From Agarophyton chilense (Eukaryota > Rhodophyta > Florideophyceae > Gracilariales > Gracilariaceae): a stretch of DNA of 64,000 bases. Location: the NCBI GenBank assembly GCA_030374765.1, contig JARGXX010000080.1, positions 310,001 to 374,000 of the forward strand. Reading direction: 5' to 3'. Below are positions 44,367-54,777 of the stretch, piece after piece (positions within the stretch are counted from its first letter, which is position 1; every line of letters begins with the position of its first letter). The notes below the pieces were generated by a model that was not told where the DNA came from, made no database searches, and was given only the letters and a program-made list of their open reading frames with translations. A program made the translations under genes and the position numbers.

Positions 44367-44689
44367 TGAGGAATACCAGGGACGCTCTCAAGATTGGACG
44401 CCGTCCCACGCACATTTTAAATACAAGAAAAACCTTTGGAAAGCACAAGCACTTTTTTTGTAACTTATTCGAGCAACTAACAGAGACCTACTAGCCCTCG
44501 GTATGACCTCAAGGTTCGCAGAAGCGCTCCGAACACCAATCGGACTCACTGGGGAAGCGCAGGAGCAACACCGTAGTCCTAATTGGAACCTGTAGGAGCG
44601 AAACCGGGACTAGTTTCACCCGAGGAGCCAACTAGACCACCCGAACCGGCCCCAGCGATCTGAGCACGCTTCTTCGGCGGGGATTCTCC
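44367..44689. other. Spacer between convergent pol and aORF of C
   Basis: Non-coding 3' sequence. A T8 run at about 44452 and AATACAAG-like AT-rich bases follow pol. In element D the homology to C stops inside this spacer, at the junction near D 51015. Confidence 0.5.
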
Positions 44690-46513
44690 TTAGGAACTAT
44701 TATCACCATCGCAAACCTCCCCGTCACTCAAATTGAGACCATATCGGGCTTCCAAGTCGGTAGTAACCCTCTGAGATATCTCCTGCGCATTCTGCTGCAG
44801 GATATTGACCATGGCGGTCTTCAGGTCCTGAACCTGTTGGACAACCGCTGCGTAGCGACCCAAGCGACGCGCCCAGGAGCAGGCTTTCCTCAGGACGGTC
44901 GCAATGTCTATTAAGGCCGTGATACCAACGGTACGGCAGACATGACGTAGATCTGCGGCAGCAGCCGTGACCGAAGTAGGAAAGTGTACCAACGGAGAGG
45001 ACGGAGTGATATCGACGCTCCCGGTAGTTATTTGAGCAAGTGCCTCGCCTACAATACATTCGGTTTCGACAGTAACCTCGCCAGGAGGAATACTCACTTG
45101 GGCAACGGGCAGTTCATACGAGAGCTCATCCTGAGGAGCAGCGCCCTGAGGAGCTGGAGGAGGGGAAGCAGTCGGCAACACCACAGCGGACTCGACCAGA
45201 GGATGAACGCCCTCCACGGGTAGGACAAAGGGATTTTCACCGAAGCATTCTCCGTCGGACATACCAGCAGGAACCAACGACGTGGCTTCCACATCAGGCT
45301 CGAAGCCCAGGGGATCAAAACCAATGGCCTTCAGATAACAGTCGGGCACATGACGCCTCGGAATGTCCGATGGTTGATTCCTCAAAGGCTGGGAGGGATA
45401 AGCACGAACGTCGTCCCTACCCTGAGGATGCAGCGGAATCAGCGTGAATGAGTCGGTATCCCAGTCATACCAAAGGAACCCAAGAGTCTGGCCCCACTCC
45501 ACTTGTGAGACATGATTCAAAAAAGCCTCGGTCTCCTCGACGTCGAACTGAGTTCAACAGACGATGTTCTGGATGCCCAGGTTCCTTCGGAAGCGGATCA
45601 TGATGTCCGGGAGCGGGATTAGGCTACCTCGAGGACCGTGTGTGTTCTCATCGTACCACACCTTCCAACCCTCCGAACGGATGTTACCACAGATTCCGTA
45701 CTTCGCGGTATCCAGAAAGGCAATGAGAGACTTCACGCCGAACTCAACGAAGAGTACCTGCCAAGACAGCCACGACCTTCGGTCATTGTCAGCTCCCGTG
45801 AGTTGGGACGAGTAGTACGCCACCACGGACTGCGTGAGAACCAGGAGGAGCGGCGAGACAAGCCAATACATGGCCCATTGGTTCTCATCCTCGTGGGGAA
45901 GCGAGAGGTACAACGGAAGGCGTTTGTCGGCGCTCATGTCGTGAATCTCCACTTGGTGCCAACAAAAGAAGAACCCCAGAGATTGACGCAGAGGAACATC
46001 GAGCTCGTGCATCCCGTTCCAATAGAACCGGTTGGACACCAAGAATAAGTGGTCGTACGGTGGCCGGAAGCACATAAGCGCCAAGAGGTTGTGACCAGCC
46101 GGAAGAAAGCGCACACGAGGCGAGATGAAGTCCGTGTATAGGTCCGAAAGGAGTTTGTCCACCCTGAACTGGGAGTCTGGTTCTTCCTCAGAGCCGACTT
46201 ATGGCATGTCCGCTTGGTCGAGGGTGCGACATCGCGTCGCCGAACGCGAATCCACAGGACAATGCAACCATCGGTTATACCACGAGACGCTGCGCGCGTT
46301 CTTACTGCCTCATAGGAAGTCGGGTATCTTGGCAAACCTTTGGGCGTCGAGATACATGTGGCAAAACCTTTGGTATTCTTCCACAGAGAACGGATAAACA
46401 GCATGACGCACTGCCCGCGGGTTTCGTCCGATGGTATGATCATAGCGGTCCACAGGACGTTCATAGACCACTTGGTATCCCGAAGAGCTCCCCGCTTGGT
46501 CGTTCAAAGTCAT
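44690..46513 (-). pseudogene. Antisense ORF (aORF) of gypsy element C, several stops
   Basis: Minus-strand frame from ATG 46513 (MTLNDQAGSSSG) to 44690, all in one phase, interrupted by TGA 46310-46312, TAA near 46199 and TGA 45554-45556. Same location and direction as the aORFs of A and B and the same length class. Similarity is weaker but ordered: SLGFFFCWHQVEIHD against FGFLVPYQNTEINR, LYLSLPHED against RYVPLPGWW, SWQVLFVEFGVKSLIAFLD against WSVVLTEWAVRAAAYILWE, GWKVWYDENT against QYRLWYIPP, NHVSQVEW and FLWYDWDTD against IGRVDW and DFVWYDPW. Has a hydrophobic stretch YWLVSPLLLVL. Function unknown. Confidence 0.7.
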
Positions 46514-47024
46514 GGTACCGCTGGTCTCAGGTTCGTTTGCAGGGAAATAGATGGGAGAGCCGACGGAAGCGACATATTTCGAAGGACGTACCGCCTATCC
46601 GACGGGCTTATAAGGCGGTTCCGCCATCGCGCGCGACCAACGGAAAAGTACCACGATGTTGAACGAGGTAACGGAATCGACTCGGACGCACTGACAGGCT
46701 TGAACCACGGTGGACGCAGCGCGGAGGGTCGCTAAAGGAAGAACTGAGACTAAGGAAGAAGCCAATGGAACGTCTCGGCAACTCGACGCAAAGAACACGC
46801 CGGCGACGCCCGTATGGCCAGCGCTCACAGCGCGTGGGCGTTTCAATCTTTAGGCCAATTATTTGTCCTTTGGCGCCAATAGTCAGCTCAAGCTTCCCCG
46901 CAACCCCGCAGGCGGTGACGACGCGACGTACCGTCGCGCCCAATGGTACCGGGGGCAACGAAGTGCTCGCGTCCCCTTTGTCAATCATGGGGTAGTTTGG
47001 ACTTCGCCGTGACGGCCGAATCCT

Positions 47025-47037
47025 AGGGAGGGAAATA
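47025..47037 (+). other. Polypurine tract of element C
   Basis: AGGGAGGGAAATA immediately before the LTR start TGTGAAGG. 46514-47024 between the aORF start and this tract is non-coding leader shared in part with element D. Confidence 0.75.
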
Positions 47038-47397
47038 TGTGAAGGAGCGGTGATAGCGGTTGAGCCCTGTAAGCCGCCGGGACCTGAAGGATCTTGCAGA
47101 TGACACGTGGACGGGTCGACCTCAGGTGGACTCACGTAGATTATTAATTTAAATTAATTAGTGTAGTAGATTAACACTACAGTGCCAGGGAGATCTCTGC
47201 GCCTCGCCAGTACTATTTACTTGGTCTTCAATCCATCGTTTCCGTAGCTCCAACCTGTGGGACTACGCAGTAAAAGCCATTGCATTGCACCAAGTACTCT
47301 GGGAGTGCCGCCGTTAAGGATTCGAACCTTAGGACCCGCTCTACCACGCTACCACCGGTTGAGATCCGTACGCTCACCCAAAAGTCATTGCGTTACA
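47038..47397 (+). repeat. 3' LTR of gypsy element C
   Basis: 360 bp, TGTGAAGG...GCGTTACA. It lacks about 86 bp relative to the 5' LTR, between TTACTTGG and TCTTCAA; short TTGG repeats at both edges suggest slippage or illegitimate recombination. The tRNA-like block is kept (T-arm TAAGG-ATTCGAA-CCTTA at 47315-47331). Confidence 0.85.
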
Positions 47398-48300
47398 GGA
47401 GTGAATTGTTTGCGACGAAATTAAATCGTTCTCTGTGGACTATTTGAAAAACTCGTTGATGCAAATATTGGTCGGAACAACCATTAGGGCGTTAACATGT
47501 TCTATTCTTGACGGGGCTATTGTTGTTGTTGGCTGAACGGCCCATCGAGTCAACATGTCTGCCCATAAGTTCTTCTTTCCTGAAACGTGTTCGATCATGT
47601 ACCTGAATTCGATAAGTTTCAAAGCTATACGCAATAGTTTGTTCCCTGTATGTCGCGCGATGCCACGGATCTGTCCGTCACGGTCACAGATGTACACATT
47701 GGCCTGGTCTACGTATTTTGAAGTAGTTTTTGTGGCAGTCAAGTAGTCTATTCGGAACATGGCCTGGACGATCGCATATCTTCCTTTCTCTAAGATGCTT
47801 CATCTCTTAGACGAGTGCATGAACGCTCCAGACAAAAAACGCATGGGTTCGTGCTTTTGATCTTCTATAGGTGTGCTTGCACCATTTTCAGCCGATTACG
47901 TCAAGATAGCGGCCCAATGCAAATTGGAAGCGTCCGTGAACAGACATGTACTGCAGCCTTCTTTCGGGAGAGCGAGTTCGGAGGTTCTGCCAGTTGAGCA
48001 TTTACGGTATCGAATGCAAGGGTATGATCTTTCCCCAAAGAATCATTGATGCCAATATTGTCTGCAGACTTCTTTGTTCATTTGGCGGCCTTTTTGTAGG
48101 CGTTTTCTAGTAGATTGTGAAGTGATTGGACTGTCTGGGATAAATTGGGAAGAGAGTTTCGCATCCAGTTAGCGCTCACAGAACCGGAAGCAGTTAGCTT
48201 GTAATCTCTGGCATCCGCATATTGAGAAGAGGCTCAAGTTTTTGTGGATCGCAGCAAATCATATCTTCTGGTGAGATCCTACCACAGAACTTCATATCCT
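47398..48300 (-). pseudogene. RT-RNase H remnant of a second gypsy lineage
   Basis: Reading minus: DMICCDPQKLEPLLNMRMPE (the RT connection segment), LFPIYPRQSN, then KR-stop-SILEKGRYAIVQAMFRIDYL, the RNase H helix with TGA at the expected Trp of KRWS, and RIALKLIEFRYMIEHVSGKK with NLWADMLTRW, the end of RNase H. The sequence style (EHVSGKKNLWADMLTRW) is unlike elements A-D and matches another Ty3/gypsy lineage. Heavily broken. Confidence 0.65.
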
Positions 48301-49390
48301 TACAGAAGAAACGTTATTTAGCGGGGTAAATTTAGGGGCACGCGAATCCTGGTCCAATACTCTTGAATTAGTCTATCGGCTGCTTCGTTGTTTCCACAGG
48401 CGTCTGCGGGGGGCTAATCCAGGTTGTTTCCGTTGTTGAAGAAGAAGCCTTCCAAATCGTCACTTCCATGTTCGCCTGTCTCGTCAAGACGAACATTTTC
48501 CATCGAATATAGTTGATCAGTTCAAACTCTGATCGGCATTTTCTTCATTTAATATGCTTGAAAACAGTGTTACCCCCCTCGTTTTTAGTGAAAAATACGT
48601 AAGGCTAAATGTGCGTTCGTCGAGGTGGGATATTCCACGAGAGACTGTAAAGTTTTCGATACCGGGTCGATGTCCACAGAAAACACCGCAGGAAGCGGGC
48701 ATCGCCTTGCGAGGGACTGTTCTTAAAAGACGGAAAAAGGTGTGTGAAGGAGAAATGTCAGGGAAGCCTTAGGAAAGGGACGACACTCGTATACACGAAA
48801 GAAGATTCTGGGTACAGGGGTATGTAAGAAACACGAGATCGGCTCGACGAACCTGGTGTAATCACCAAAAGAAAAACAAAACAACAAAAACAATACACAA
48901 AACAAACACTGAAGAAAGTGAGAAACAGCGCACAACGGGAGGATATTCTTCAAACAAAAGACATAGCTCAAATGCGAGGAGCACATAGTCTATAGGTGCT
49001 CCTTAGTCGTTGGTGATTTTAGGATTCCTAGCGAACACCAAGATAGTTGGAAGTTGGTTGTTCTCTGCCTTCCTCAGCCAAACCCAAGCGCTCCTTGTTG
49101 TAACAAAAGACAAAGGAGCTATTGTACTGTAATTTGTATACTATGGTGGGCCCCAAAGTAGTTATTCTAAAAAAAACGAATTATTTTTTTAGTGGTCAAA
49201 CCGTGCAAGCGTAGAGTAATACAGTGCTATTGAATTAATCTTAATTTTTAAATTTTCCCTGAATTATTCTTTTCATAACATCTTTCAATCGATTAAAGTA
49301 CCAAGAATATATTATGAGTGCCCCATATCGACTTTGATGTGTTTCGATCATTCGAATCATTATGAATCCTGAATGCTACAATGGAGTAAT
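48301..49390. other. Decayed DNA, nothing identified
   Basis: No supported gene. A short perfect-looking hairpin AGGAGCAC...GGTGCTCCT lies near 48979-49004. Confidence 0.4.
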
Positions 49391-49923
49391 ACAGGATTGC
49401 ATGAGAAGGGGCTCTATCTTTTCAAAAAATGCTCTTTCATGGAACTTTGTGTGACATCTGCTTTGGATTTAAAAGTATTCACGTTCTGGAAACAAGAAAG
49501 CTTCAATATCTTGGCTGCTATCGTTGACGATTGTACGTTCGCCTCATGCAGCTCTGAGCTTCTTACTCTCTTCAAGGAGAAGCTTTCGGAAATCTTCGAT
49601 GTCAAATTGTGTGGGGAACTCAAGGCATTCATCGGACGAAGCATTCAACGATCTCCAATCTGCATCAAGGTCACACAATAAGGATACGCTCGGCTATTGC
49701 TCAAGAAGTTTGGCATTCAGGAATTAATCCCAGTAATGTCAACTTTACCAACTGCTGCAAATCATCGACCAACCAAAAAGCAAGAAAACATACTCTTCGC
49801 AAGCGATCATTCGAATGTTCGATGTAGAGTAGATGGGTTTCTCTACATAGTGACATCCACTCGCCCGGATCTTTTCTATCCGGTTTCTGTTCTTCAAAAC
49901 ATATACATAACCTTTGTGAACGA
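49391..49923 (+). pseudogene. Ty1/copia reverse transcriptase remnant
   Basis: One plus-strand frame with TAA at 49679: ILAAIVDDCTFASCSSELL (VDD of copia RT), LFKEKLSEIFDVKLCGELKA with FIGRSI (the GELKxFLGI motif), YARLLLKKFGI, CRVDGFLYIVTSTRPDLFY with PVSVL. This is the C-terminal half of a copia RT. Truncated at 49924 where the D LTR begins. Confidence 0.8.
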
Positions 49924-50369
49924 TGTAACTCAGTGACTGTTGGGTCAGCGTACGGGTCTCGACCGGTCATAGCGTTGTACAGCGGGTCCTAAGGTTCGAA
50001 TCCTTGACGGTGGCACTCCCAGAGTACTTGGTGCAATGGGCTGGCGTTCACTGCGTAGTCCTACAGGTTGGAGCTACGAAAACGATGGCTTGAAGACCAA
50101 AGGGTGGAACTAATATAGCAAAGGGGATTATTTAGTATCGTAACGGTGCCTACCGTACTCTAAGGGAGAAGCGTCACTCGAGCCAAGTAAATAGTACTGG
50201 CGAGGCGCTGAGATCTCCCTGGCACTGTAGTGTTAATCTATTATATTAATTTAATTAAATTAATAATCTAAATGAGTCCAACTGAGGTCGACCCGCCTAC
50301 GTGTCACTTGCAAGATCCTTCAGGGCCCGGCGGCTTACCGGGTTCAACCGTTATTATGGCTCCTTCCCA
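49924..50369 (-). repeat. 3' LTR of gypsy element D
   Basis: 446 bp, TGTAACTC...CCTTCCCA on the plus strand, i.e. TGGGAAGG...GAGTTACA in element orientation. Same length as the C 5' LTR, with the tRNA-like T-arm at 49990-50006; the A-box is mutated here. A purine tract (TAAGGGAGATA) follows on the minus strand at 50370-50380. Confidence 0.83.
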
Positions 50370-51064
50370 TATCTCCCTTATGAGGATTCGACTGTCACGG
50401 CGAAATTCAAATTGCCTTACACTTTGCCGGGGGTCTGGCTCTAGTTGGACCATTGGGTGAAACTCCGATCTTGCCTTCGGGGTCGGAACGTCGTGGTCCT
50501 CAGCGTCGTAATAGCCTGGACACGAGCGATGCCGTGCCCGACATGTCGGCGTCTAATGACCATCCCGGGGGTTAATTGTTCTCGTTACCAGTTGGCGCGA
50601 CGGGTAGTCGTATCGCCACCATCCTCGGGGGTACCAGTGCGTAAGAGCTGACCTTTGGACCCAGGTTGGAAATTAGTTCATCTAAGGTACTGTGCGCGCA
50701 CCGGGGGGGGGTTCCTTACCGCTTTTCCTATCCTTCGGCAATCCTTTGGCGACCCTACGCGCGTTGTCGGTCGTGAACCACGGTGCGCGCTTCGTCCATT
50801 CAAGGTCACTTCAGTCATCCTGCCCGATTCGGTTTCATCTTTCCTTCTTCCCGTCGCGATATTATTCCATTGGTCGCGCGCGATGCAGCGATGGCATTAT
50901 ACGCCCGTCGGATATGCCATTCTCCCTCCGGACTTTGTCGCTTCCGTCGGTTTTTTTTTCCATTTCGCAGCGGACCAACCTTTGGACAGCCGCACCATGG
51001 CTTCGAACAACCAAGCGGGGTGCCCGGGGACGGCGTCCAATCTTGAGAGCGTCCCTGTTATTCC
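50370..51064. other. Element D leader and aORF remnant
   Basis: Corresponds to the C region between LTR and aORF (shared FHWSRAMQR / FRWSRAMAE and FVASVG / YVASVG when translated plus). An aORF-like start MASNNQAGCPG at 50998 (C has MTLNDQAGSSSG) is cut off about 12 codons in, where the sequence jumps to the pol 3' spacer. The ~2 kb aORF body is missing. Confidence 0.65.
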
Positions 51065-54000
51065 TCAGGTGTCTCCGAAGAACTGACTTTGTTCTCTGAT
51101 GCGGGAGCTACGACGAACCGTCGTGTTGGGAGGCGTGTTGGGAGTCGTTTTGGGATTATTCTGACCTATGGTTGGATTATTCTGACCAATGGTTGGATTA
51201 TTCGGACCAATAGTTGCCCCCTCGTGAAGGCCGCGCTCCACGTGGCTGATTCTGCGCCAATAGCCGGCGATAAAATGAGCCGAAATGGTTTGAGGCTCTT
51301 GCCAAGTATCTTCCTCAGGTGTGTAGCCGAACCAACGGACGCAATAGCGCATAGTTCCATCTTCTCCCCGACCGGCGGAGACGATGCGCTCAATCACATA
51401 TTCCGGTTGGTGTTCATCCTCCGGAAGGAGAGTGTGGTCCAGAGGGATGAATCCATCGGAGTTGGTTGGGGGCGATGGTTCATAGTAGTTGGCAGTGACC
51501 ATCGTGTCCGTGGGACTACTCGAGTCCTCGGGAACTGCCTTTGGGGGTGTGGAGACTTGAGTGTCGACCTGAGGTCGTGGTGCTTCCGTTGGGCCAGGGG
51601 GCTGGGACGTTCGTGGTCCGGAGGAACTGGGAGCTCGTGTCTCGCGGTCAATAGACTCAGTGTCCTGTAGGCCATCGATGAGTAAAGTTATGGTGTGATC
51701 ATTGGCCTTAAGGACTTTGTATGGTCCTGTAGAGCGGGGTAAGAGCTTCTGCGAATTGTCCTCGAGTTTCTCACTGTCCTTCGGTGGCCGGTCCAGGTAC
51801 ACCAGATCTCCTTTCCCAAAGGTCAGTGTGTTCAAAACGGCTTTGTCGAAATTGCACTTGTAGCGCCGTTCGGGTTTGGTTAGTACAGTTCTGGCCGATT
51901 GGAGAATGCGGTCAATGCGTCGGCGCGAGTAGCGTTTCGCCTAGGTCGGAGTCATTCCTTCGCTTATATCCTGGGGTATGATCGATTTCTGAAGGTCAAC
52001 AGCTATCGGCGTCGGCGCTCTCGTTAGCGCTCTCGTTAGCGCTCAGTCGAACGGTGTTGTCCCTGTGGAAGGGTGCACCTGCGTGTTGTAGGCATAAACC
52101 AGTGGCTCAACGAAGTCGTCCCAGTCCAATTGGTGGTCCAAAACGTAGTGCGCCAATTTGTCCAGACGGGTGGGGTTGAAGCGTTCGGATTGGCCATTGG
52201 TTTGTGGGTGGTACGCCGTGGTGGTCACATGTTTGATACCTAAGGTAGCACAGACATGCGAGAAGAATTTGGAGACAAACTGACTGCCATTATCCGTAAA
52301 GATGTAGATTTTCATGCCATATGGAAATATCCAGTGGGACAAGAAGGCCGTGGAGACTTCGATGGCCGTTGTCTTCCCTAGGGGTAGGGCTCGGGTCGGC
52401 TTGGTAAACCTATCGGTTATGACCAAGACAAATCGTTTTCCATGGGACGACCTAGGCAAAGGCCCAAGTATATCCATGGCGACAAATTTCATCGGATCTG
52501 CGGCGGGGAAGAGCTTCAGTTTGGCATGATGATTGGCGCGAGACCTTCAGCTTTGTGCGCAGGATCTACAGTTCCGTGCGGTTTGCCATAAATCCTGCGC
52601 CATTAGTGGCTAGTAGAAGAACTTTCTTACGGTCTTGTACATTCGTCGCCCTCCAGGATGACCAGCCAAGCGGGGGAAATGGGCGAGGTATAGGAATCGC
52701 GCCCTTAGAAAAGTTGGTATTACGCGTTGGAGTGCGCCATCCTGCGGTGAGTGGCGACATAGTAGTCTAAATAGGTCATTGTCGAACAGGCATCCTGGGG
52801 TTCCTACCAATTGGGCTGCTTCCTTGCAGTATTCGTCTTCGACCTGCGCCTGTAGGAGTTCCTCAATAGTTATAGGGAGGATCTCTTTTTCTTTCGGGGT
52901 TATCGCATTAACCTGAGGTCGTGCCGAATTGGGCGGTACTGTCACCCAGTCGAATAGGTATACTTTGTCCTCCTTTACCTCAGGATCCTCCGATTGCACC
53001 TAACCCATAAGGGCATTTGTTTCCGTATAGTTCTGAGGACCATCATCTGTAAAGGGGGTGGGAATTAGGTCGTCCAATAGGGTATCATCAGTTCCGTCGG
53101 TAATGATTCGCGACAGGGCATCTGCTGTCCGGTGCTTGATTCCTGGCCTATAGGTTATCTCGTAGTCATATTCGGAGAGCCTGAGGCGCCACCTAGCGAG
53201 GCGACTCGATGTATGGATCATATTGAGTAACCAGCGGAGTGAGTCATGGTCTGTCCTAATGGTAAACCTGGTTCCCTCGAGGTACGGACGGAGTGTAAAT
53301 ACGAACCATACGATGGCTAGACATTCCTTTTCGGTCGTACTGTAGTTTCGCTCCGCGCTGGTCAGCGTTCTGCTCCAGTAGCCAATAGGTCGATAGTCCT
53401 TCGCTGACTCCTGTTCCTGTTGCAGTGCACAAACCACTTGGACATCAGAGACATCTGTGTCCAGGACGAAAGGCCTATTGGGCTTTAGTAAGTCCAATTT
53501 GGGTGGGTTCAGCAATTTGCTCTTTAGGGTCTGAAATGGTTCGTACTAGTCGTCCGTAAGGGATTCGAACTCCGAAGCTGTTCCCTTCTTCATCGAGTTT
53601 AGAGGGGCCGAGATCTTGGCAAACCCTTGGACGAACCGTCGGTAAACTTTGCACAAGCCCACGAAGGATCGCAGATCCGTGGGGGTCGTTGGAGGCTTAG
53701 CCTGGCGAATCGCATACATTGTCCGTGTGGCCACCTTTAGCTTTCCTGGGAGGACGACGTGACCGAGATAGTCCACTGAGTCCCGGAAGAAAGCGCATTT
53801 GTGGAGTTTCTGTGTTACTCCAGCGTCCTGTAGGATTGTTAGCACCTTCTTCACGTGGCAAATGTGTTTCTTTGCGGTTCCTGAGAAGATTATAAAGTCA
53901 TCCAAATAGACCAAAGCGAACTTCCATTTGACTCTGGACAGTATAATGTTCATTACTTGTTGGAACTGCTTCATTCTTAAAACCAAAGGGCATGCGAGTA

Positions 54001-54777
54001 ATTCTGAACAGACCTTCATGGGTGGTAAAGGTTGTCAGAGCTCTCGTGTCTTCAGCCAAAGGGATTTGCCAATATCCGGAGTTAGCGTCCAGTGTGATAA
54101 ATACGACAGCTTCGACTAAAGAATCCAGACAGTCGTCCAGGCGGGGTATCGGGTATGAGTCCCTCTTGGTTACTGCGTTCAGCTTCCTGTAGTCGACACA
54201 GAACCTGACGGAGCCATCTTTCTTCGCCACAAGGACAAAGGGACTTGCCCATTCGGATTGGTTTGGAGGCGCCGGCTCTATTACTTGAGCTTTACGCACC
54301 TTTTCCATCTGGTCGGCGACAATTCACCTACCTTTAAGGCCTGTATGGTATGGGTGCTGGAACTGTGGGCTAGCATCATCCTGAAGGTCAATGCGGTGTG
54401 TAGTGGCTCTGATTGTGGCCAATCTACCTGACCACATGGCCTGGTATTCCCTGAGGAGATCAAGTACATGAGGCCTATAGGATTCGAATTCTGCGCCGAT
54501 AGCGACCGTCCCCTCCCAAGAGTCGACGTCCTCGTCGGGAGTTGGCGTGGAAAGGTTATCCATTTGGGGCTCCATAATAACCACGAGCGCCGGTAAAGTG
54601 ATACCAATCACTGTACCTTTACGTAACCGCACGGGTTTATCTCGGAAGTTGTTGATTGTGAGCAAGAAGGACCTGTTTGGGTGGATGTCCATTACTCCAT
54701 TGGCCATCAAGGTAAGGTGCTTCAGAACCGTTTTCGGGTGGTTCTGAATCGTTACGAGATCTGAGTACTGGGAATGA
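51065..54777 (-). pseudogene. pol: Element D pol (inverted copy of element C)
   Basis: Each position x in C corresponds to 95437 minus x here without any net indel from about C 40660 to C 44212. From 54777 down: end of the protease region, RT (FVLVAKKDGSVRFC, ITLDANSGYWQ, VYLDDFIIFS), RNase H (LDTDVSDVQVV), integrase (VAMDILGPL, IFTDNGSQF, GQSERFN) and chromodomain (EYVIERIVSAG, VRWFGYTPEEDTWQEP). Carries the same RT frameshift and stops as C (53546, 53000, 52610, 52043), but has intact codons at two C-specific stops (C 41701 and C 42061). Truncated near 54777 inside the protease region; no second LTR. Confidence 0.87.

Noticed and set aside
4346..46312. Possible reassignment of TGA to Trp in the nucleus
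   Set aside because: Intact frames such as A pol use TGG for Trp, and the beta-propeller gene ends naturally at TGA. The TGA codons in dead element copies are better explained as mutations.
44690..46513. Envelope gene in element C because of its hydrophobic stretch
   Set aside because: It reads antisense to pol, has no signal peptide or fusion/transmembrane layout, and its homologues in A and B lack a comparable membrane segment.
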